DNA of 38,044 bases, taken from the NCBI RefSeq assembly GCF_016463645.1, contig NZ_JAEMQX010000030.1:1-38044 (forward strand), in the 5' to 3' direction. The position numbers and the translations under genes are program-made. Every line of letters starts with the position of its first letter. The first letter of the stretch is position 1. This DNA is from Sphingopyxis sp. Lineage in GTDB: Bacteria > Pseudomonadota > Alphaproteobacteria > Sphingomonadales > Sphingomonadaceae. Shown here one piece after another: positions 27,394-35,945 of this stretch. The notes beneath the pieces were generated by a model that worked only from the letters and a program-made list of their open reading frames with translations, was not told the DNA's origin and ran no database searches.

Positions 27394-29339
27394 TCCGCCG
27401 CTCCCGTGGTCGGCGTCTCGCCGAAAAGCCGCGACAGAAACTGGAGCTGCACGCGTGCCTGCCCCGCCTGGTTGTCGCGCTTCTGGAAGCCATGCCCCTC
27501 GTCGCCCGCGACAAGGAGCCAGGCCTCTCCCCCTCCCGCTCTCACCTTGTCGACGATCGCCCGCGATTCGCTGACCGGCACCCGAATATCGTTGGCGCCC
27601 GCAACCACGAGCAGCGGTTTTTGCATCTTGTCGGCGTGATGAATCGGGCTGATCCGGTCGAAGAAGCCACGAATTTCGGGATCGCGCTCGTCGCCATATT
27701 CCGCGCGCCGCCTGTCGCGCCGGTAGCCTTCCGTGTTTTCCAGGAAGGTCACGAAGTTCGAGATGCCGACGACATCGATCGCACCGGCAAGGCGATCGGA
27801 ATAATGCGCTAGCGATGCCAGCGACATGAAGCCGCCATAGGATTCGCCGTAAACGACGACGCGTGCGGGATCGAGATCGGGCTGGCGATCGATCCAGTCG
27901 AGAAGTGCGCCGATATCCTTTACCGCATCGAGACGCTTCAGACCGTCGTCGAGGGCGAGATAATCGCGCCCATAGCCTGTGGAGCCGCGAACGTTCGGCG
28001 CGACGACAACCGCGCCCAGCAACCGGGTCCACAGCTGATATTGCGCGTTGAACCAGCTGCGCTCCTGCGCTTCCGGCCCGCCGTGAATCGAAATGATCAC
28101 CGGTCGGCGAGCGACCCTTCGACCTTTCGGTCGGTACACCAGCGCCGGAATCATCCGCTCGTCGAATGTTGAAAACCGGATCAACTCGGGGACCGCGAAG
28201 TCATCCTCCGCAAGACCGCCGAGTTCGGACCGGGTCCACCGCACGAGGCCGCGCTTCGCGTCCCAGCTCCACACGTCGCCGCCGGTGGCGGTGGACAGGC
28301 CGATGCCGAGCCGCGATCCGTCGTCGGTGAAGGACAATTTGAACACCATGCCGTCGGGAACCGGAATTGGGCGGGGTGCTTCGGGGCGTTCGAGGTCCAG
28401 GATCGCGACCCGCGAAAAACCGTCGATATTCATGGAAACCGCGATGCGGTTCTCGTCCGGCGCGACGTCGAAAAGCTCGACATCCCAGGCTCCCTCGCCA
28501 AAGGGATAGGCGTATTTGCCGGTGGCGACATCGAAAATTGCCAGCGAGCGAATTCCCTTCTTTCCGACGAGCGTAAGCGCGATCCGCGATCCGTCGCCGA
28601 GAAACCGGCCGTTGCGAAAGGCGGCATCGGCAAGTTCGGGCAGGATACGGACAGCGCAGCCCGACCGACTATCGAGAATAAGATATTGGTTGCGCGCAAT
28701 CGATTCGCGCTGTTCGATCAATATCGTACGGCCGTCCTTACTGACATCGATAGGTGCCACCGTGCCCGTGCCGCCGTAGATGACTTGGCGCGACGCGACA
28801 GCGTCGGCGTCCATCAATATGATATGCGCATTGGCCTCACCCGGCGTAAGGCGCGACCATGCCAGCCAGCGCCCGTCAGGCGAGAAGACGAAATGCTCGT
28901 TTCGCGTGCCGGGCTCGCTGACCTGGACAGCGTCGGCGTCGCCGCGTCCGAGATAGCCTTGGTATGATTCGTCCCCGCCCCTGTCGCGCACGAACAGAAA
29001 GCTTTCGGTGCCGGGTCGGGGCAGCGCGCTTCCCACCGGCTCCGCTGCAAAAGTGAGCTGGGTGCGCGCCATGCCCGGCGCTGCAACCTGATGGATCTGG
29101 TCAACGCGACCGAAACGCGTCTGGATCAGCATCGAGCCATCGGCGAGCCAGCCCTGAAAAAAGGCCGTACGCATCGCGTCGAAGCGATGAATCTCGGCTT
29201 CCCCCGCCAACGGCTCGGTGGTCGGAATCCCGTCGAAGGTCAGTTCGCCTTCCTGCCGGACCGGTGCGGTGGCGGCTTCGCGCGCCGCGACCGAAATGCA
29301 AGGCACGAGAAGCAACACCGCGAGGAGAGACAAGCGCAT
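27390..29339 (-). CDS. S9 family (prolyl oligopeptidase/acylaminoacyl-peptidase-like) peptidase, exported
   Basis: 649 residues: signal peptide (LSLLAVLLLVPCISVAA), beta-propeller up to about residue 395, then catalytic domain. Triad: Ser500 (VYGESYGGFMS), Asp584 (GANDIRVPV), His616 (GDEGHGFQKRD). HGGPEAQERSWF and NVRGSTGYGRDYL are typical S9C oxyanion/active-site strands. It lacks the DPP-IV double-Glu motif and so is expected to act as an oligopeptidase or acylaminoacyl peptidase rather than a dipeptidyl peptidase. Begins 4 nt after the S12 gene stop. Probably periplasmic. Confidence 0.92.
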   Translation of the reverse strand: MRLSLLAVLLLVPCISVAAREAATAPVRQEGELTFDGIPTTEPLAGEAEIHRFDAMRTAFFQGWLADGSMLIQTRFGRVDQIHQVAAPGMARTQLTFAAEPVGSALPRPGTESFLFVRDRGGDESYQGYLGRGDADAVQVSEPGTRNEHFVFSPDGRWLAWSRLTPGEANAHIILMDADAVASRQVIYGGTGTVAPIDVSKDGRTILIEQRESIARNQYLILDSRSGCAVRILPELADAAFRNGRFLGDGSRIALTLVGKKGIRSLAIFDVATGKYAYPFGEGAWDVELFDVAPDENRIAVSMNIDGFSRVAILDLERPEAPRPIPVPDGMVFKLSFTDDGSRLGIGLSTATGGDVWSWDAKRGLVRWTRSELGGLAEDDFAVPELIRFSTFDERMIPALVYRPKGRRVARRPVIISIHGGPEAQERSWFNAQYQLWTRLLGAVVVAPNVRGSTGYGRDYLALDDGLKRLDAVKDIGALLDWIDRQPDLDPARVVVYGESYGGFMSLASLAHYSDRLAGAIDVVGISNFVTFLENTEGYRRDRRRAEYGDERDPEIRGFFDRISPIHHADKMQKPLLVVAGANDIRVPVSESRAIVDKVRAGGGEAWLLVAGDEGHGFQKRDNQAGQARVQLQFLSRLFGETPTTGAAE

Positions 29340-29343
29340 ATGA

Positions 29344-30885
29344 TTACTCCCGGGTCAGATCGAGATGTTTGAAGTCGAAGCTGAAATCCGCGGCTGGCGA
29401 TACCGGCGCGGCGCTGGCACCCGCAACCTTGGCCCCCGCGATCCGGAAGGTCAGATAGGCATCCTCCATGCCCGGCTCGGTGAAGCGGGTACGGAAAATA
29501 TCGCCCCCGGCATGTTCGAGGCGGCCCGACAAAAAAGGCGACCGGTCGAACCGGATCCGCAGTTCGTGATCGTCGCCGCTGACCTCGACGATGCCGAAGG
29601 CCTTGTCGCGATACCGTCCGATATAGGCTGATAGCGGCAAGCTGGGCCCGCCCCGCGGCAATCGCGCCTGAGCCTGTTTCATTTCGGCAAGGGCGTCATG
29701 CCACATGCCCGCATCCTCACTCTGCTGCAGTCCGACCCAGTCGGGCGACATCCGGTCGAGATAATGATCGAGCAGGAGCAGTTCGGCGGCCCGCAGAAAC
29801 CCCGACTCTTCCGAATTCGTCAGAATGATGAAACCGATGTTCTTTTGCGGGACGAGGGTGAGGAGCGCGACGGCGCCAAGAGTTCCGCCTCCGTGATACA
29901 AGAGCTTGGTGCCATGATAGTCGCGCACAAACCAGCCGAGGCCGTAGCCGCTGAAATGCGGATCGGCCGCACGGAACTCGCCCTCGCTCGGTCGGATACG
30001 CAGCGGCGTCTGCAGCGCGTGCATTTCCCGCGCCGCATCTGCGCTGAAGAGCTGTTCGCCATTGGGAAGCCGTCCGTCCGCGAGTTGAACCGACATCCAC
30101 CGGGCCATGTCGGCACCGCTGGCATAGAGCGCACCGGCGGCACCGTCGCCATCGAGCCTGTAGCTGCGCGGAAGCGGAACGACGGGTCCAGTCCCCCGCA
30201 TCTCCTCGGTGATCCGGGCATGTGGCCAGGCGGTGCTGCCGCGTCCGAGCGCATCACGCATGCCGAGGGGCGCGAGAAAGCGCGTGCGCACATAGTCGGA
30301 CCAGGGCATGCCGCTGCGCCGCGCGATAACCTCTCCGACAGCGCCGTAAAGCAGGTTGCTGTACCCGTAGCGCGCCCGAAATCCCCGTGTCAGCGGAAGG
30401 TAGCGAAGCGCGGCCAATTTATCGTTCATCGGAATATTGGTCTGCGGCCATGACAGCAGATCGCCCGCGCCCGACGCGAGGCCGCTGCGATGGGACAACA
30501 TGTCGCGGATCGTGAGTTCGCGCGTGACATAGTCGTCATTCATGTGAAGCTCGGGCAGATACTCGATCGCCTTGTCGTCCCACGAGAGCCGCTTTTCATC
30601 GACCAGCTGCGCGATCGCGGCGGCCGCAAAGGATTTGGTGATCGAGCCGATCGCAAAGCGCGTGTGCATCGAAACCGCGTCGGGCTCGCCCAGGCGCACT
30701 ACACCCACCGCCCGTTCATAAACGATATGATCGCCCTCGACGACGACTATGACGGCTCCCGGAACCCCGAAGCTCGTCGCCGCGCGGTCGATGACCGCGT
30801 CCAGCGGCTCCGGTACGCGCGCGGACGCGGTGGCTGGAAGCCCGGCGATCAAAAGCAGGAAGAGAATCCTCAAAAGTTGCGGCAT
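29344..30885 (-). CDS. Beta-lactamase-fold serine hydrolase (family S12), exported
   Basis: 513 residues: signal peptide (LLRILFLLLIAGLPATASA), a penicillin-binding/class C beta-lactamase domain with SxxK at Ser81-Lys84 (GSITKS), YxN at Tyr175-Asn177 (YGYSN) and HGGG as third motif (LLYHGGGTLGAV), and a C-terminal beta-barrel extension (about 410-513, LSAYIGRYRDKAFGIVEV). Members include D-aminopeptidase DmpB-like enzymes, D-stereospecific peptidases, DD-carboxypeptidases and esterases. In this setting a D-aminopeptidase or D-stereospecific role is attractive but unproven. Ribosome site gggag; two bases separate the POT stop from its ATG. Confidence 0.88.
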   Translation of the reverse strand: MPQLLRILFLLLIAGLPATASARVPEPLDAVIDRAATSFGVPGAVIVVVEGDHIVYERAVGVVRLGEPDAVSMHTRFAIGSITKSFAAAAIAQLVDEKRLSWDDKAIEYLPELHMNDDYVTRELTIRDMLSHRSGLASGAGDLLSWPQTNIPMNDKLAALRYLPLTRGFRARYGYSNLLYGAVGEVIARRSGMPWSDYVRTRFLAPLGMRDALGRGSTAWPHARITEEMRGTGPVVPLPRSYRLDGDGAAGALYASGADMARWMSVQLADGRLPNGEQLFSADAAREMHALQTPLRIRPSEGEFRAADPHFSGYGLGWFVRDYHGTKLLYHGGGTLGAVALLTLVPQKNIGFIILTNSEESGFLRAAELLLLDHYLDRMSPDWVGLQQSEDAGMWHDALAEMKQAQARLPRGGPSLPLSAYIGRYRDKAFGIVEVSGDDHELRIRFDRSPFLSGRLEHAGGDIFRTRFTEPGMEDAYLTFRIAGAKVAGASAAPVSPAADFSFDFKHLDLTRE

Positions 30886-30886
30886 G

Positions 30887-32173
30887 TCAGCTCCCCCGTT
30901 TCTCTTCCACGCGCGCGATCCATCCCGACAGGGCCAAGCACAGCAGGGCGGCAGCGCCCGAAACCGACGCGACGAGCATAAAGAAATGGTCCGGCGAAAG
31001 ACTCGACCAGAAGGCGCCGATGATGCCCGATAAAAAGCTGCCGGCGCTGATCGCGGCGAACCAGATCGCCATCACCGACGCCGCGATGCGACGGGGCGCC
31101 AGGCGGCCGAAAAGTCCGAGCCCGACCGGGAGGATATGGAGTTCTCCGGCGGTGATCAGGAAAAAGAAAAGGACGATCCACGGCCAGGCGACAGCCGTAT
31201 GATTGGCCTCGGCTGCAAAGGATATCGCCGCTGCGAGCACATAGGCCAAAGCTACCAGCCCTGCCCCCGCCGCCATGCGGCGCCCCGAAGAGACGGCCGC
31301 CGAGCGCTGGTTCCACCATGCCAGCAACAGCGGCGTGAGGAGAATGACCAGCAGGCCGTTCAGCGACTGGAACCAGGTCATGGGAATGACGAGCTGTCCG
31401 ATATCCCGGTCGGCGGCTTCGATCCAAAGCGCAACGGTATTCCCGAGTTGCTCATAAGCGCCGCGAAAGAGGATCACGACCGCCAGCACGGCAAGGAGCA
31501 AGGGCATCGTCCCCTGCCCCTCTCCGACCTCGGGCGTATCCATCGGCGCATCACCTGTACTTCCCGGCAGGCTTTTCTCGCCCGCCAAATATATTGCCAG
31601 GCCGACAAGCATGCCGATCCCCGCCAGCCCGAATCCCCAGTGCCAACCGTAGGTTTCGCCGAGATAGCCACACGCCAAAGGCGCCAGGAAGCCGCCGACG
31701 TTTCCGCCCATATAATAGATGCTGAAGGCGCTTTTCTGTCGAGGGTCTCCCGACCTGTAGAGCCCGCCGATTTGGCTGGCGATGCTCGGGACATAGAGAC
31801 CATTGCCCACAGCGATGAGCGCGAGCGCGACGAAGAAGGCGGGCTCCCATGCGAGAATGAGATGGCCAGCCGCCATGGTGAGCGATCCCAGAGCGACGGC
31901 GCGGCGACGCCCGAGCCATCGATCGGCCAGCACGCCGCCGATGATCGGCGTGAAATAGGCGGCCGCGACGTAGGTCGCGTATATCATCGATGCCGACGGC
32001 TGGGAGAAGCCGAGCGTGCTGATCATGTAATAGATCAAGAGCGCCCGCATGCCGTAATAGGAAAATTGCTCCCAGACCTCCGTCGCCACCAGAACAGATA
32101 GGCCGCGCGGATGGCCGAAAAGCGGCCGGCCGTCCGCGGCCGGTGCCGCAATCGCGGGCGTCGAAGCGCTCAC
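30887..32173 (-). CDS. Proton-dependent oligopeptide transporter (POT/PTR family)
   Basis: About 428 residues, about 12 membrane helices. The POT helix-1 motif appears as EVWEQFSYYGMRALL: canonical E1xxE2RF has Arg, here Gln, which may alter proton coupling. The second POT block is GGLYRSGDPRQKSAFSIYYMGGNVGGFLAPL. It imports di- and tripeptides with protons. The GTG at 32173 gives a GTGA overlap with the epimerase gene, matching the habit of this array; ATGs at 32185 and 32191 are alternatives and would add 4 or 6 residues. As an importer it links the secreted peptidases to the cytosolic epimerase and dipeptidase. Confidence 0.88.
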   Translation of the reverse strand: MSASTPAIAAPAADGRPLFGHPRGLSVLVATEVWEQFSYYGMRALLIYYMISTLGFSQPSASMIYATYVAAAYFTPIIGGVLADRWLGRRRAVALGSLTMAAGHLILAWEPAFFVALALIAVGNGLYVPSIASQIGGLYRSGDPRQKSAFSIYYMGGNVGGFLAPLACGYLGETYGWHWGFGLAGIGMLVGLAIYLAGEKSLPGSTGDAPMDTPEVGEGQGTMPLLLAVLAVVILFRGAYEQLGNTVALWIEAADRDIGQLVIPMTWFQSLNGLLVILLTPLLLAWWNQRSAAVSSGRRMAAGAGLVALAYVLAAAISFAAEANHTAVAWPWIVLFFFLITAGELHILPVGLGLFGRLAPRRIAASVMAIWFAAISAGSFLSGIIGAFWSSLSPDHFFMLVASVSGAAALLCLALSGWIARVEEKRGS

Positions 32174-33162
32174 GCCTGACCCCATCGGCATGCGCCAGCT
32201 CGCACCATTCCCCCCGAATAATCCAACCCGCCCGCAATATCCCTGCCAATAAGCAGCGGGCCATCGAGATCGACAACGTCGCAATGTTGACCGACGATCA
32301 TGCCGGGTGCCATCGCACGCGATGTGCCAAGCATGTTGCCGACCATGATCTTCATTCCCAGGCGGCGCGCCTCATCGGCCATTCGCAACGCTTCGGTCAG
32401 GCCGCCCGCCTTGTCGAGCTTGATGTTGATGACCTGATAACGGCCGGCAAGTGCCGCGATATCGGTTGCCGTCTGAACGCTCTCGTCGGCCGCGAGCGGG
32501 ATAGGCCAATCCCGCCCTTCAAGACCGGCGTCCTGCCCGACCGCCAGAGGTTGCTCGAGCAGATCGACCTTTGCCTCGCCAAGTGCGGGGAGGAGCTCTT
32601 CGAGCGTCCGCAGCGTCAGGCTCTGATTGGCATCGACGCCGATCCACGCCGCGGGGCGCACTGATCGAACGGCGCGCACGCGCGCGCCGTCCAGGCCGTC
32701 GCCCGCCAGCTTCAGTTTGAGCGCCCGCGCCGACGGCACCGCGAGCGCCGCTGCGGCCATATCGTCGGGATCGGCGATCGAAAGCGTCTGAACGCATGTC
32801 AGCGGGCGAAGGCTCGATAATCCAGCGGATCGCCACGCCGCGACGCCCGAGCGCTTCGATTCCAGATCCCACAATGCGCAATCGATCGCGTTGCGCACAC
32901 CCGAGGCGGGGAGGCATTGCTGCAATTCGTCGCGCGTCAGGCCGTTTTCGAGCCGATCGCGCAACAGCTCGGCACGGGCGGGCATGTCGGCGACGGGTTC
33001 GTCGTGATAATAGACGCCCGCCCCCTCGCCAATTCCTTCGTGCGTGCCGTCGTTCACGCGCGCAACGAACAGATCGAGACTGGTCCAAACATGTCCCGCA
33101 AACCGGTAGGGCGTGCGGAACGGCCAGGATTCCACGCTAAACTGCCAATCATATTTTGTCAT
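32170..33162 (-). CDS. Dipeptide epimerase (enolase superfamily, L-Ala-D/L-Glu epimerase type)
   Basis: 330 residues of MLE-subgroup enolase fold. Catalytic KxK is Lys149/Lys151 (ALKLKLAG); Mg ligands are Asp177 (GVDANQS), Glu203 (LLEQPLA) and Asp226 (ADESVQ); the opposite Lys is in NIKLDKAGG (Lys248). The MVGNMLGTSRAMAP and DLDGPLLI segments are those of dipeptide epimerases, which invert the C-terminal residue of a dipeptide; specificity ranges from Ala-Glu to cationic or hydrophobic dipeptides. First gene of the 12-gene array, with ribosome site aggaggg. It would convert imported D-containing dipeptides to L forms, or the reverse. Substrate not predictable from sequence alone. Confidence 0.9.
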   Translation of the reverse strand: MTKYDWQFSVESWPFRTPYRFAGHVWTSLDLFVARVNDGTHEGIGEGAGVYYHDEPVADMPARAELLRDRLENGLTRDELQQCLPASGVRNAIDCALWDLESKRSGVAAWRSAGLSSLRPLTCVQTLSIADPDDMAAAALAVPSARALKLKLAGDGLDGARVRAVRSVRPAAWIGVDANQSLTLRTLEELLPALGEAKVDLLEQPLAVGQDAGLEGRDWPIPLAADESVQTATDIAALAGRYQVINIKLDKAGGLTEALRMADEARRLGMKIMVGNMLGTSRAMAPGMIVGQHCDVVDLDGPLLIGRDIAGGLDYSGGMVRAGACRWGQA

Positions 33163-33428
33163 CGCCGCCCTCCTGCTCGGTCAATCGACCGGCCGGTCCG
33201 CGGGCACGCCGATGCAACAGCGAAAAAAGCAAATACAACCACTTCAGGAGCCTCCCGTCATAGGGCTAGATCAGGGTCACGCCGTTTTCAGGCGCTTTTT
33301 ACCGGCAACCCGCCGAATTCCAGCGCGGCCTCCGCCCTATTTGCGCGGCAGCCCTTGCACGGACAGCGAAAATGGCCGCTCCCGCGCCGCGCGACAAGCC
33401 GCGACGGCCTTGTTTCTGCTTGAGGATC
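33163..33428. promoter_or_regulatory. Divergent control region: dipeptide-epimerase array (minus) and DedA (plus)
   Basis: 266 nt without a supported gene. It must hold the promoter of the large minus-strand array, since all following junctions are tight, and that of the DedA gene. On the minus strand aggaggg is 6 nt before the epimerase ATG. I find no convincing -35/-10 pair and no clear operator. A weak hairpin CGCC-gttttca-GGCG followed by T5 occurs at about 33272-33292 on the plus strand, too short to call a terminator. Confidence 0.4.
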
Positions 33429-34046
33429 ATGATGTTCGACTGGCTCTTGGACGTTATCCGCGATTATGGCTACTTTGGCTTGTTTCTCTTGATGTTGCTC
33501 GAGAATATCTTTCCGCCGATCCCTTCCGAACTGATCGTTCCGCTCGCGGGTTTTGCCTGCGCGCGCGGCGAGATGGACCCGGCGCTCGTTTTGTTGGCGT
33601 CGACCGCAGGCAGCGTGGCAGGAGCCCTTCCCTGGTATTATCTCGGTCGGGCCTTCGGACGGCGGCGGACGATCTGGCTCATCAAGGTCGCGGGCCTTTG
33701 GCTCACGCTCAGCCTTGGCGAATTCCGTCGCGCCAAGCGACTGTTCGACCGCTTTGGCTGGATCGCTGTCCTCTTCGGGCGCCTTGTCCCGGCGGTGCGA
33801 ACTCTGATTTCGGTGCCGGCCGGTCTCGCACCGATGGCGCTTGGCCGCTTTCTCATTCTGACGATAGTGGGTTCGGCGATGTGGAACACGATCCTGATTA
33901 TCGCCGGCTACGTCCTCAAGGACCAATATGCTGAAGTAGAGCATTGGGTGAACCCGGTCACCAAAGCGGTCGTTCTCGGCGTCATCGCCATTTATGTCGT
34001 GCGGCTCGCCCTCAAGCTCTGGCAGCGCCGCGCCGCCGTCGCATAA
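33429..34046 (+). CDS. DedA-family inner-membrane protein
   Basis: About 205 residues, SNARE-associated/VTT-domain DedA protein. N-terminal YFGLFLLMLLENIFPPIPSE is the family hallmark; GALPWYYLGRAFG and FGWIAVLFGRLVPAVRTLIS with GLAPMALGRF complete it. About four to six membrane or re-entrant segments. DedA proteins act in membrane homeostasis; some flip undecaprenyl phosphate or phosphatidylethanolamine. Two consecutive ATGs (33429, 33432) follow tgagga; either may be used. It is divergent from the peptide array and converges on the Lrp gene, so a functional link to peptide breakdown is doubtful. Confidence 0.92.
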   Translation: MMFDWLLDVIRDYGYFGLFLLMLLENIFPPIPSELIVPLAGFACARGEMDPALVLLASTAGSVAGALPWYYLGRAFGRRRTIWLIKVAGLWLTLSLGEFRRAKRLFDRFGWIAVLFGRLVPAVRTLISVPAGLAPMALGRFLILTIVGSAMWNTILIIAGYVLKDQYAEVEHWVNPVTKAVVLGVIAIYVVRLALKLWQRRAAVA

Positions 34047-34061
34047 GGGTCTCGCCCCACC

Positions 34062-34541
34062 CTAGTCGCCCTCGTCGATCGCCACCGCCAGGCCGGTCTT
34101 GACGCGGCTGAGCACGACCGAAGTCCGGAATTTGCGGACTGCGCCGTCCTGGAACATCAGGCGCTGCACGACCTCTTCATATTCCTCGATGTCGCGCGCC
34201 GTGACGATGAGGATGAAATCGCTGTCGCCCGTCACATAATAGCATTGCTGGACCTCGGGCGCGGCCATCATGCGACGCTTGAAGTTGCTGACCACCTGGG
34301 CATTCTCCCGTTCCAGGCTGGCCTCGACGATGAAGGTCGCCATCTGCCCGACGCGCTTCGGGTCCACCACCGAGATATCCTGCAGGATTATCTTTTCCTT
34401 GCGCAGCCGCTTGGCGCGGCGCTGGATCGCCGAGGCCGAGAGGCCAATGGTTTCGGAGAGGCGGTCCGCGGACGTCAGATTATTTTCCTGAAGCGCGTTC
34501 AGGATCTGACGATCCAGCTTGTCGAGTTCGATTTCGCTCAT
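34062..34541 (-). CDS. Lrp/AsnC-family transcriptional regulator
   Basis: 159 residues: N-terminal winged helix (LDKLDRQILNALQENN, LSASAIQRRAKRLRKEKII) and C-terminal RAM ligand domain (AAPEVQQCYYVTGDSDFILIV). Lrp-type proteins sense amino acids and act as octamers or dimers on nearby and distant promoters. ATG at 34541 follows gaggaaac. It is divergent to the ammonia-lyase-like gene at 34683, the standard layout for a local regulator of a catabolic gene, and lies 0.9 kb from the start of the peptide array, which it may also control. The 141-nt space between them is the likely target. Confidence 0.94.
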   Translation of the reverse strand: MSEIELDKLDRQILNALQENNLTSADRLSETIGLSASAIQRRAKRLRKEKIILQDISVVDPKRVGQMATFIVEASLERENAQVVSNFKRRMMAAPEVQQCYYVTGDSDFILIVTARDIEEYEEVVQRLMFQDGAVRKFRTSVVLSRVKTGLAVAIDEGD

Positions 34542-34682
34542 GTTTCCTCGCGCCGTTTTGATGCACCATTTCAATAAAAATTGCCGCAACTTCGCGTCGA
34601 GTCAAGCGATCGCGCCGCATATCGCGCACCGGTGTCGCTATTTTGTTCCCACAGAGCTGTTGCAGCAAAGGGGACGAACCGC
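34542..34682. promoter_or_regulatory. Divergent promoter region between Lrp-type regulator and ammonia-lyase gene
   Basis: 141 nt with an AT-rich patch (34569-34584, ttcaataaaaattg) unusual in this GC-rich DNA, as Lrp-type regulators favour. On the minus strand TTGACT (34605-34600) could be the -35 element of the regulator gene. On the plus side aaagggga sits about 8 nt before the ATG at 34683. Operator sequences cannot be defined from one copy. Confidence 0.5.
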
Positions 34683-35813
34683 ATGCAAATCCACATCAAT
34701 GAACTGGCATCGCGCGCCCCATATTCGGATGCCGAACGGGCAGTGACCAGTCTCGAAGATGCGCGCGACGCGCTTGCCGAGGTCGGGCGATGGCCGCGAT
34801 ATGCCCCCACGCCGCTGCGCGAGTTGCCGGGAATGGCGAGCGAACTCGGCTTGGCGAAGGTGTGGATGAAAGATGAGTCGCAGCGGCTTGGTCAGAACAG
34901 TTTCAAAAGTCTCGGCGGCGCCTATGCAGCGACGCTGAAGGTCAGCGACATGGCGGACAAGCAGAATATCGTGCTCTGCACCGCCACGGAGGGCAATCAC
35001 GGACGTTCGGTGGCCTATGCGGCGCAGCGCCTCGGCTGCAAGGCGGTCATTTTCATGCAGGAACATGCCCTCGATTATAAGGTCGCCGCGATCGAGGCGC
35101 TCGGTGCCACCGTGATCCGATCACCCGGAAATTACGACGATTCGGTCGTTATCGCCGCCGCCGCCGCGGAAAAAAACGGTTGGCTGCTGATCTCCGATAC
35201 GAACGATGCCAGCGACCGAACCGTTCACCACGTGATGCACGGCTACGGCATCATGGCCCTCGAACTGCTTGACCAGTTTGAACCGGCCCGCTTTCCGACG
35301 CATGTTTTTCTCCAGGCGGGCGTCGGCGGCCTTGCAGCGGGGGTCATCGGAGTACTGAGCGAGAAGCTCGGAGCCGCCCGCCCTCAATTCGTCGTCGTTG
35401 AACCGGAAACGGCGGCCTGCGTTCTCGCCAGCGCCCGGGAAGGCCGCCCCGCGCAGTTGAAAGGCGATGTGTCGACGGTCATGCAAATGCTCGCCGTCGG
35501 GAACGCCTCGCCTGCCGCCTGGCCGATCCTCTCGATCCGCGCCGACGCCTTCATAACCGTGCGGGACGACGAGGCGATCCGCATCCGCCAACGCCTCCTC
35601 ATGGGCGAATTCGGCTTGACGTCCCATGATATCGGCCTGTCCGGCGTTGCCGGTCTTACCGGGCTTCATACGCTGATCGGTCACTCGTCGGAAGCGGCAG
35701 AACGGCTCGGGCTTGGCCCGGATTCGCGGGTTCTCGTCTTCGGCACCGAGGCCGGCCCTACAACCGCGACCGCCACCGCGCCGGCCGATGAACAGGCGGC
35801 ACTCCAGCGCTGA
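34683..35813 (+). CDS. Diaminopropionate ammonia-lyase-like PLP enzyme (fold type II), divergent
   Basis: 376 residues. The PLP Lys75 lies in QNSFKSLGGAYAA, the phosphate loop in TATEGNHGRSVAYAA, and VFLQAGVGGLAAG and VEPETAACVLAS are the usual diaminopropionate ammonia-lyase (DpaL/YgeX) blocks. DpaL breaks D- and L-2,3-diaminopropionate to pyruvate and ammonia. Two departures: the Asp of T-D-GNHG, which in the E. coli enzyme deprotonates the D-isomer, is Glu103 here, and the usual DTxWxGY segment reads SDTNDASDRTVHHV. Substrate may therefore differ (another beta-substituted amino acid or D-serine-like compound). ATG chosen for the strong ribosome site; an upstream frame from 34581 has none. 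Divergent to an Lrp regulator. Confidence 0.8.
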   Translation: MQIHINELASRAPYSDAERAVTSLEDARDALAEVGRWPRYAPTPLRELPGMASELGLAKVWMKDESQRLGQNSFKSLGGAYAATLKVSDMADKQNIVLCTATEGNHGRSVAYAAQRLGCKAVIFMQEHALDYKVAAIEALGATVIRSPGNYDDSVVIAAAAAEKNGWLLISDTNDASDRTVHHVMHGYGIMALELLDQFEPARFPTHVFLQAGVGGLAAGVIGVLSEKLGAARPQFVVVEPETAACVLASAREGRPAQLKGDVSTVMQMLAVGNASPAAWPILSIRADAFITVRDDEAIRIRQRLLMGEFGLTSHDIGLSGVAGLTGLHTLIGHSSEAAERLGLGPDSRVLVFGTEAGPTTATATAPADEQAALQR

Positions 35814-35945
35814 GATGCACCGGCTCTGACCGCCTGCCAATGGTGAGTTTCCGAGCTCTCCAATGCTTATCGGCCATCGGCACGCTGCGCTCAGAGGCTC
35901 GGAGATCAAGCATCTTCGGGTCGCGTCTCTGAATGTCGATCATCT

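Noticed and set aside
33272..33292. Short hairpin followed by five T upstream of DedA
   Set aside because: The stem is only 4 bp; too weak to call a terminator or attenuator.
33288..33944. Minus-strand frame with Cys-rich end across the DedA start
   Set aside because: Most of it is antisense to DedA and consists of charged shadow sequence; no start signal or family.
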